Positions 7,150 to 11,766 of a DNA stretch of 11,766 nucleotides are shown here, one piece after another. A program made the translations under genes and the position numbers. The notes under the pieces are model-generated. The model saw nothing but the letters and a program-made list of their open reading frames with translations. It was not told the DNA's origin and did not search any database. Origin of the DNA: JAYTQG01 sp043746815 (GTDB lineage: Bacteria; Actinomycetota; Thermoleophilia; Miltoncostaeales; Miltoncostaeaceae); NCBI GenBank assembly GCA_043746815.1, contig JAYTQG010000051.1:1-11766 (forward strand), read 5' to 3'. Each line of letters starts with the position of its first letter. Within the stretch, counting starts at the first letter, position 1.

Positions 7150-8287
7150 AGGCCGTTTCGTGTTCTTCGGCGCAGCGCTGCCACGAGAACCGCGCGGCGG
7201 TCTCAGCAGCTGATGTCGTGAGCTTCGCACCCAGGGAGGCGTCGGTCATCGCGCGGGTGAGCGCGCGCGCTAGCGCCGGAGCATCGCCAACCGGCGCCAT
7301 CAGGCAGTCACGACCGTCGGTCAGAAACTCCTTGAAGACCGGGAGGTCGCTGGTCACCAATGGGACCCCGGCGGCCATCGCCTCGACCGCAACCAGCCCG
7401 AATCCTTCGCGCGTCGAGGGAAGCGCGAACACATCCGCCGCACGGTGCAGCGCTGGCATCTGCTCCTCGACGATCGTTCCAAGGACCGCAACATCCGCGT
7501 CGTCGGGCGGGTTTGGCCCGTCGTGAACGCGGAGACCCAGACGGGCCGCGTCGACACGCCACGCGACGCGGTAGTCCTCATAGTCGAAGAGTGTCGACCC
7601 CCCCGCAATCGCAAGCAGCGCCCGAGGGCCAAGGGTCGAGCGGGCCGATGCGAAGGCGGCCAGCAGGTCGCGACTGCCCTTGCGCGGCTCGACTCCGCCG
7701 ATGGTGAGCACGACGGGCCGGTCGCCCCAGCCGAGTTCGCTCCCGGCGTCCCGGCGTGTCGGCCCCGAAGCAAAGCGCGCGCTGTCGACCCCATTCGAGA
7801 TGACCTCGGTCGCGAGGTTGAATTCATCGGCGATCGCGTCCGCCCAGAACCGCGACACGCAGATGCGGTGGTCCACGTCTTCGATTGAGGCCCGCTGGCA
7901 TTCCAACAAAAACGGGCTGGTGAAGGCGTCCACGTGGTGAATGGTCCTGACCACCGATGGAATCTGACCGGCCGCGCGAAGCGCGAGCAGCGCCCGGGCC
8001 GAGAGGCAATCCTCCGCGTGGTTGATATCGGCAGGACCCGCTGCGGCAAGCGCAGTCGCAAAGGCGTCGGCATAGCGAACGACGCGGTCCTCGATCGCTT
8101 CCTCGCGCCCCGGCAGCGGGACGAGGTGCACGGGGACGTCCGTGTCGCGGAAGAGGCCCCGGCCGTCGACAGAGAGTGCCCAGAGCGTCACGTCGTGACC
8201 ACGGGCAAACAGTTCCTCGGAGAGGCGCAGCGCATGGACCACACCGCCGCGGGGTTTCGTGGAATACGTGAGGATGCGGATCTTCAG
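7121..8287 (-). CDS. GT4-family glycosyltransferase (MSMEG_0565-like), probable CTG start
   Basis: The GT-B glycosyltransferase is 388 aa if it starts at CTG 8287. It carries RILTYSTKPRGGVVHALRL (4-22), the N-terminal strand and Gly-Gly loop typical of GT4 enzymes; from memory this is close to the MSMEG_0565 family. Also visible are TIHHVDAF (115-122), GGVEPRKG (197-204) with the donor-phosphate Arg/Lys, and EGFGLVAVE (294-302), the EX7E motif binding the nucleotide sugar. No ATG, GTG or TTG lies in frame upstream of GTG 8242, and starting at 8242 would delete the first strand and Gly loop. CTG 8287 overlaps the fdrA-like stop as CTGA, mimicking the ATGA overlaps nearby. It transfers a sugar from an NDP-sugar to an unknown acceptor. 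MSMEG_0565 relatives usually sit in a nitrilase/radical-SAM cluster that is not seen here. Confidence 0.88.
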   Translation of the reverse strand: MKIRILTYSTKPRGGVVHALRLSEELFARGHDVTLWALSVDGRGLFRDTDVPVHLVPLPGREEAIEDRVVRYADAFATALAAAGPADINHAEDCLSARALLALRAAGQIPSVVRTIHHVDAFTSPFLLECQRASIEDVDHRICVSRFWADAIADEFNLATEVISNGVDSARFASGPTRRDAGSELGWGDRPVVLTIGGVEPRKGSRDLLAAFASARSTLGPRALLAIAGGSTLFDYEDYRVAWRVDAARLGLRVHDGPNPPDDADVAVLGTIVEEQMPALHRAADVFALPSTREGFGLVAVEAMAAGVPLVTSDLPVFKEFLTDGRDCLMAPVGDAPALARALTRAMTDASLGAKLTTSAAETAARFSWQRCAEEHETAYGRFLASRV

Positions 8288-9747
8288 TGGGCGACCGCAA
8301 GTGCTGCCATCTGGGCTGCGACGGCGTTGGTGCTCGCAAGATGTACGCCAGCGTCGGTCAGCGCCCGTACCTGACGCGATCGCACTTGTGGGTCGGCCTC
8401 GGTGCCAAGGACGTGCCCAACAAAAATCAGATCGGGCCGGGCCATCCGGGCCGCGGTGATCGCCGGGATGATGGCGCCCGCCGGGTCGGCGTGACTGGCG
8501 TGTCCGATCACGACATCCAGCAAGATCAGTCCGACGGTTGGGTCAGCCGCAACTGTGGCCAAAAGCTCCGCACGGGCGGCGGGATCGATCATGGGGTGGG
8601 GACGCCCTCGGGTGTACTCCTCCTCACCGAGATCAATGCAGGTGTGTCCGGTCGGCTGCTCCCCTGGGGCAAGGGCAGTGGCGCGACCGGCGGGAGCGTT
8701 CGTCTGGAGCGCCCCCAATGCCTCGGCCAGAATCGCGGCTGCTTCCGCGCAGAGGGTTCCGCCCGAGAAGAGGCCCCGAACGAAGCCGGTTGTCGTTCCC
8801 GGGGCGGTCGCCACCGGGATTTCCAGGTGCCCACCCGCGAGGGTGGCGGCGGCGGCAACCGCCTGATCCAGCGTGTGGGCAAGGCGCACACCGGGCGCAT
8901 GCGGCAGGTCCGGCGCACCGACGAAACAGGCCGCGGCGGGTTTTCCGCATGCGGCGAGGGCGGCGAGCACGCGCTCGGCAACCGCGGGGGCAGGGGGCTT
9001 TGAGACGCAGAGGATGACGTCCGTCTCGGGATCCTTGGCGAGGCGTGCGATGGCGTCAAGCATGGTGATGGCGCCGATGTCGGCGTGCAGGTCGTGGCCA
9101 CCGGTGCCGTAGCACTGGCTGACCCCGACCCCGGCATCGTCCAAGAGCACGGTTGCTTCCTGCGCACCGGTCCCGGCGGCCGCGACGACACCGACCTTGC
9201 CGCGTGCCACCACATTCGCGAACCCGAGGCCGACCCCGTCAATGATGGCGGTCCCTGCACCGGGCCCCATCACGAGGCGACCCAAGAGATGCGCGCGCTG
9301 CTTCAGCGCGAGCTCATCCGTAGCCGAGACGCCGTCTGAGAAGAGGAGTACATCCATCCCGCGGCCGAGGGCGATGTGGGCCTCAAGGACCGCGTACTCG
9401 CCGGGCACGGAGATGATTGCGAGATCCGCGTCCACGTTCGCGAGCGTGCGGGCTGGCCGTGCCTCGGCCGGTCCACTCGCCGCGGGCACGGCGTCGAGGA
9501 CCGCGAGCGCTGCAGCAACGCCGTCGGACGCAGCCGGGCCGGACGCGGCAATGACGAGATCGTCGGGACCCGCTCCATCCAGCGAGGGGTCAGTGAATCC
9601 AAGCTCGCGCGCCTGATCGCGGTTGGCGGGCGTGCCCATGAAGCAAAGCGCCCGCTCGACGCCATCGACGGCCTCGGCCTGTCGGGCAGCCGCCATCAAC
9701 TTTGCGCTATCCGCCCAGCGGCCAGTCATTACCCGAACATCGCTCAT
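8284..9747 (-). CDS. fdrA: FdrA-like protein (acyl-CoA synthetase/SucD-like fold)
   Basis: The 487-aa protein is somewhat shorter than E. coli FdrA (about 555 aa, from memory). FdrA-type motifs run through it: ISVPGEYAVLEA (112-123), LLFSDGVSATDE (134-145), VMGPGAGTAI (159-168), GFANVV (175-180), AAGTGAQEA (190-198), YGTGGHDLHADIG (213-225), VSKPP (248-252), GLFSGGTLCAEA (325-336), EEYTRGRPHPMIDP (376-389) and DVVIGH (411-416). FdrA proteins resemble succinyl-CoA synthetase alpha subunits. In E. coli, FdrA works with YlbE and YlbF in oxamate carbamoyl transfer in the allantoin pathway; neither partner is seen in this window. The family's MGPDCGT reads MGPGAGT here. ATG 9747 overlaps the decarboxylase stop (ATGA), with GGAG 9 nt upstream at 9760-9757. 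The reaction is unknown; CoA, acyl-phosphate or carbamoyl chemistry is inferred. Confidence 0.88.
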   Translation of the reverse strand: MSDVRVMTGRWADSAKLMAAARQAEAVDGVERALCFMGTPANRDQARELGFTDPSLDGAGPDDLVIAASGPAASDGVAAALAVLDAVPAASGPAEARPARTLANVDADLAIISVPGEYAVLEAHIALGRGMDVLLFSDGVSATDELALKQRAHLLGRLVMGPGAGTAIIDGVGLGFANVVARGKVGVVAAAGTGAQEATVLLDDAGVGVSQCYGTGGHDLHADIGAITMLDAIARLAKDPETDVILCVSKPPAPAVAERVLAALAACGKPAAACFVGAPDLPHAPGVRLAHTLDQAVAAAATLAGGHLEIPVATAPGTTTGFVRGLFSGGTLCAEAAAILAEALGALQTNAPAGRATALAPGEQPTGHTCIDLGEEEYTRGRPHPMIDPAARAELLATVAADPTVGLILLDVVIGHASHADPAGAIIPAITAARMARPDLIFVGHVLGTEADPQVRSRQVRALTDAGVHLASTNAVAAQMAALAVAH

Positions 9748-10988
9748 GCGTGAATGCTCCGTCCCTCGGTCCCGACGAGCAGCGGTTCCGCCTGTGCGCC
9801 GAGGGCCTCGTCGTCGGTCTCGCGCTCGCGCAGCATGGTTGCCCGCCCATCCTCCACCATGACCGCACCCGGGCGCAAATGGATGAATGGCGATGCCTGG
9901 GCCATCCCGTACGCGCCGGTCTGCGCAACCCAGACCAGATCCCCGACCCCAAGCGGAGGCAACTGGACCTCGCGGGCGAGAACGTCGTGTTGGAGACAGA
10001 GCGGACCAAACAGCGCAGTCGCTCTGAGCGCTCCCGGCCGTGGGTCCGGCACGTGCACGGGTGCCCGCTTCCACAGCACACATGGGGCCTGGGTGATCCC
10101 AGCGTCAACCACGACGGCACCGGCGCCACGCCGCGCGATCACCCGGGTCAGCAGCCATCCGGCGTCGCGGATCAATGCCCGCCCAGGCTCCAGGATGAGC
10201 GTTTGCGGCGAACCGGCGAGCGCCTCGCGCACGGCCGCGATGTGCGCGGTGGCCTCCGCGGCTCGTGGCCATCCACCACCAAGGTCGAACCATTCGATGT
10301 CAGGTGTCCGCTCTGCCGCCTCGCGGAGGTGCCGTGCGGCAGCAGAGAAACGTGCGATCGGAACCGGGTACTGAACGCTGACGCCGTGGATTGGAGGACC
10401 GGTGGGTGGCAATGGGCCAAGCTGGTACGCGCCGAGGTGGGTGTGCAGGCCGGTAAGGCGCAGGCCGACCCTCGCGAGGGCACGGGCCACGGGTGGCACC
10501 GCGCGCGCATCGGTACCAAACCGGTCACTGCGACCCCGGTCCGGGGGCGAAAGGCGCAACCCGAGGCGGGTCTGATCGGTCGCAAACTCGGCGAGCCGAC
10601 ACGTCGCGCGAACCTGTTCGCTTCCATCAAGGACGATCGTCGCACCCTCGGCCATCGCCCAGCGCAGGTCATCGTCCGTCTTCATCGGTCCGTTGAAGAC
10701 GATCCGCTGCCCAGGGACGCCAGCGCGGCGGGCGCTGCGGTACTCGAACCCGGATGCGACCTCGATCCAGATGTCCTCACGCGCCAGTCGCGCCGTGATC
10801 CCGAGGAGTGGGTTCGCCTTCATCGAGTAGGCGATGATGGCGTCCTCGCCCCAGGCGTCTTGGAAGGCGCGCGCCTCGGCGGCGAGGTGACCTCCGTCGA
10901 ACACGTAGAGCGGAGTACCGAAACGCTCGGCCAGTGCGTCGGCGCCCAACGGTGGCATTGGGTCGCTGGGCCGCGTCACCTCACGCAT
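9744..10988 (-). CDS. fold-III PLP-dependent amino-acid decarboxylase (LysA/ODC-like)
   Basis: The 414-aa enzyme has the alanine-racemase-type barrel plus beta domain of diaminopimelate/ornithine decarboxylases. Lys57 in AYSMKANP should form the PLP Schiff base. HTHLGAY (182-188) matches the HxHxGS element, FDLGGGWP (234-241) is the Gly-rich phosphate loop, EPGR (267-270) binds PLP, GPLCLQHD (328-335) carries catalytic Cys331, and GAYG (358-361) is the C-terminal Tyr motif. In LysA, Cys is followed by Glu (CESSD) and in ODC by Asp; here it is Leu332, so the substrate is probably neither meso-diaminopimelate nor ornithine. It is the first gene of the minus-strand run. ATG 10988 has GAGG (10999-10996) 7 nt upstream, and the stop overlaps the fdrA-like start (ATGA). 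The pairing suggests that decarboxylation and the FdrA-like step are sequential; this is inference. Confidence 0.9.
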   Translation of the reverse strand: MREVTRPSDPMPPLGADALAERFGTPLYVFDGGHLAAEARAFQDAWGEDAIIAYSMKANPLLGITARLAREDIWIEVASGFEYRSARRAGVPGQRIVFNGPMKTDDDLRWAMAEGATIVLDGSEQVRATCRLAEFATDQTRLGLRLSPPDRGRSDRFGTDARAVPPVARALARVGLRLTGLHTHLGAYQLGPLPPTGPPIHGVSVQYPVPIARFSAAARHLREAAERTPDIEWFDLGGGWPRAAEATAHIAAVREALAGSPQTLILEPGRALIRDAGWLLTRVIARRGAGAVVVDAGITQAPCVLWKRAPVHVPDPRPGALRATALFGPLCLQHDVLAREVQLPPLGVGDLVWVAQTGAYGMAQASPFIHLRPGAVMVEDGRATMLRERETDDEALGAQAEPLLVGTEGRSIHA

Positions 10989-10995
10989 GTTAGAG

Positions 10996-10999
10996 CCTC
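10996..10999 (-). promoter_or_regulatory. Shine-Dalgarno of the decarboxylase
   Basis: The minus strand reads GAGG, 7 nt before ATG 10988. This supports that start and gives the leading gene of the run its own ribosome site. Confidence 0.55.
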
Positions 11000-11012
11000 G
11001 CTGGTGCGAACT

Positions 11013-11048
11013 GGTGGCCGTCGTAAGGGGGAGGAAACGACGGCCACC
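11013..11048. repeat. perfect 12-bp inverted repeat / 5' UTR hairpin
   Basis: GGTGGCCGTCGT (11013-11024) is exactly reverse-complementary to ACGACGGCCACC (11037-11048). The 12-nt loop is AAGGGGGAGGAA on the plus strand and TTCCTCCCCCTT on the minus strand. Its inner edge lies 24 nt upstream of the decarboxylase ATG, so it would fall in that gene's leader RNA or promoter. There is no T-run on either side, so it is not a classic terminator. The minus-strand loop contains CCUC, complementary to the decarboxylase GAGG (10999-10996), so a Shine-Dalgarno-sequestering switch is possible. A protein operator is the alternative. Confidence 0.7.
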
Positions 11049-11180
11049 GTCGCCAAGACGCAGTGATCAGCAGAGACTGTTCGAGGTGTGCCAGCGAACC
11101 CCAACTTCGGGCCGCCGGTTGGTGACCAGCGGGCACATTCATTTCACCTTGGTTGCGTGTTGTCGGACGAACAGGAGGTT

Positions 11181-11270
11181 ATGACCGTGCTGGCTGACCG
11201 TCGTTGGCCCCGTGAACAAGATCGCCGGTACCCCACTCGGCCATTGCGACCGATGACGCAACCCGTTTGA
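11181..11270 (+). CDS. putative small Arg-rich leader peptide upstream of kup
   Basis: A 29-aa frame starts at ATG 11181, or 27 aa from GTG 11187 in the same frame. A perfect AGGAGG (11173-11178) lies 2 nt before the ATG and 8 nt before the GTG, so GTG 11187 is the better-spaced start. The peptide is unusually basic and Pro/Arg-rich (ADRRWPREQDRRYPTRP near its start) and ends in TQPV. The TGA at 11268-11270 lies 37 nt before the kup GTG. It could be an upstream ORF controlling kup or an independent small protein. It matches no family I know, and its reality rests on the ribosome site alone. Confidence 0.4.
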   Translation: MTVLADRRWPREQDRRYPTRPLRPMTQPV

Positions 11271-11299
11271 CGGCTCAGCCCCGCAGGGAGGCGTAGCAT
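11267..11299 (+). promoter_or_regulatory. candidate kup promoter, possibly leaderless
   Basis: TAGCAT (11294-11299) fits the actinobacterial -10 consensus TANNNT and ends 8 nt before GTG 11308, the spacing expected for a leaderless transcript starting at or next to the GTG. A -35-like TTGACG lies at 11267-11272, but the 21-nt spacer is longer than the usual 17-18. GGGAGG (11285-11290) is 17 nt from the GTG, too far to be a normal Shine-Dalgarno, which favours the leaderless reading. Confidence 0.4.
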
Positions 11300-11307
11300 C
11301 CTGCGCC

Positions 11308-11766
11308 GTGTCTGAGCACCAACCGACTGAGCAAGGCCCAGGGTCGCCGGGACCCAACGCCACCCCTCATCGTGCCGGGGTAGTCGCCCTGACGCTCGCC
11401 GCGCTGGGAGTCGTCTTCGGCGACATCGGAACGTCACCGCTCTACGCACTCAAGACGGTGTTCGCGGCTGACCATGGCGCCGTCGGTCTCGATCAGACCG
11501 GCGTCTACGGGATCATCTCGCTCGTCGTCTGGTCGATCACCCTGGTCGTGTCAGTGAAATACGTGCTGTCGATCATGCGTGTCGACAACGACGGTGAGGG
11601 TGGGATCATGGCCCTTATCGCGCTTGTTGAGCGCGCCAAGCTCACCGGGCGATTCGGCAAAACGGGGCTTATCGCCCTCGGGATCTTCGGCGCGGCGCTC
11701 TTCTATGGCGACGGCATGATCACGCCCGCAATCTCGGTGCTATCCGCCGTGGAAGGCCTCGAGATC
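11308..11766 (+). CDS. kup: Kup-family potassium uptake protein, 5' part (runs off the window)
   Basis: Only the first 153 codons are present; the frame is open to the window edge. After a hydrophilic Pro-rich N-terminus (1-22), the first membrane segment carries the Kup hallmark GVVFGDIGTSPLYALK (34-49), with Asp39, Thr42 and Tyr46 in the conserved K+ pathway region. Membrane segments follow at about 66-89 and 117-133, then YGDGMITPAISVLSAVEGLE (133-152), also diagnostic for Kup/HAK/KT transporters. These are inner-membrane K+ uptake systems, usually proton-coupled. The start GTG 11308 is chosen from the family's N-terminal length and the TAGCAT hexamer just upstream. It is transcribed divergently from the decarboxylase run, with no evident functional link. 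Confidence 0.95.
   Translation, partial: MSEHQPTEQGPGSPGPNATPHRAGVVALTLAALGVVFGDIGTSPLYALKTVFAADHGAVGLDQTGVYGIISLVVWSITLVVSVKYVLSIMRVDNDGEGGIMALIALVERAKLTGRFGKTGLIALGIFGAALFYGDGMITPAISVLSAVEGLEI

Larger units (their letters stand above)
10989..11307. other. divergent intergenic region between decarboxylase and kup
   Basis: This is the only gap longer than 300 nt. It must carry the promoters of both the minus-strand run and kup. It contains a perfect inverted repeat (11013-11048), a short ORF with AGGAGG (11173-11270) and a TAGCAT hexamer before kup. I saw no convincing minus-strand promoter, tRNA or recognisable riboswitch. The stretch 11049-11172 shows nothing I can assign. Because kup genes in actinobacteria can be under c-di-AMP riboswitch control, I looked for that pattern and could not establish it by eye. 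Confidence 0.6.

Noticed and set aside
7354..8073. Long alternative minus-strand frame within the glycosyltransferase gene
   Set aside because: It is Arg/Pro-rich noise in the +1 frame; all GT4 motifs lie in the annotated frame.
8288..10083. Longer start for the FdrA-like gene at 10083
   Set aside because: The extra 112 residues lie inside the decarboxylase and are low-complexity Gly/Arg-rich. ATG 9747 has a Shine-Dalgarno and an ATGA overlap.
11013..11048. Inverted repeat read as a Rho-independent terminator or transposon end
   Set aside because: No T-run follows on either strand, and no transposase or target duplication is present.
9702..11066. A 454-codon plus-strand open frame opposite the decarboxylase
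   Set aside because: It is antisense to a well-supported PLP enzyme with intact motifs, shows no recognisable domain and crosses the hairpin. Long antisense frames are expected at this GC content.
10989..11307. c-di-AMP (ydaO-type) riboswitch upstream of kup
   Set aside because: Considered because of the kup context and the GGGGGAGGAAAC stretch, but I could not trace the conserved core by eye. A covariance-model scan of this interval would decide.
1..11766. CRISPR arrays, tRNA/rRNA genes, insertion sequences, phage genes
   Set aside because: No regularly spaced direct repeats, cloverleaf patterns, transposase or integrase motifs were seen in the window.

Overview
The window is high-GC, densely coded bacterial DNA with GTG starts, 1-4 nt gene overlaps and Actinomycetota-like promoter layout. 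An actinobacterium is the best guess, possibly of the Thermoleophilia/Solirubrobacterales type. That placement is inference from style and gene content; no rRNA or marker gene is present.

Plus strand, 114-4927. First comes a secreted protein made of two copies of one domain, closed by a strong GC-rich hairpin. It is followed by a tightly coupled three-gene operon: a MoxR-type AAA+ ATPase, a membrane-anchored DUF58 protein, and a multi-spanning membrane protein with an extracytoplasmic transglutaminase-like domain (complete Cys-His-Asp triad). This trio is a widespread envelope-associated cassette.

Minus strand, 10988 down to 4895. Six genes are probably co-transcribed, in this order: a fold-III PLP-dependent decarboxylase, an FdrA-like protein, a GT4 glycosyltransferase resembling the MSMEG_0565 family, an OsmC-like thiol protein, a CoA-disulfide-reductase-like flavoprotein, and a 148-aa protein of unknown function. 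Most junctions are overlaps (ATGA, CTGA, 29 nt, TAATG). The glycosyltransferase appears to need a CTG start. The flavoprotein keeps its FAD site and redox cysteine but has lost the usual NAD(P)H-binding glycines. The decarboxylase lacks the acidic residue expected next to its active-site cysteine. FdrA has none of its usual partners here. Together these genes are the best candidate for an undescribed pathway: an amino-acid-derived or carbamoyl/CoA-linked metabolite that may be glycosylated, with a thiol-redox pair attached. That functional reading is inference.

The only large non-coding gap, 10989-11307, separates the divergent decarboxylase and kup genes. It holds a perfect 12-bp inverted repeat with a purine/pyrimidine loop, a short ORF with a perfect AGGAGG, and a possible leaderless promoter for kup. 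The window ends inside kup (K+ uptake), which runs off the right edge.
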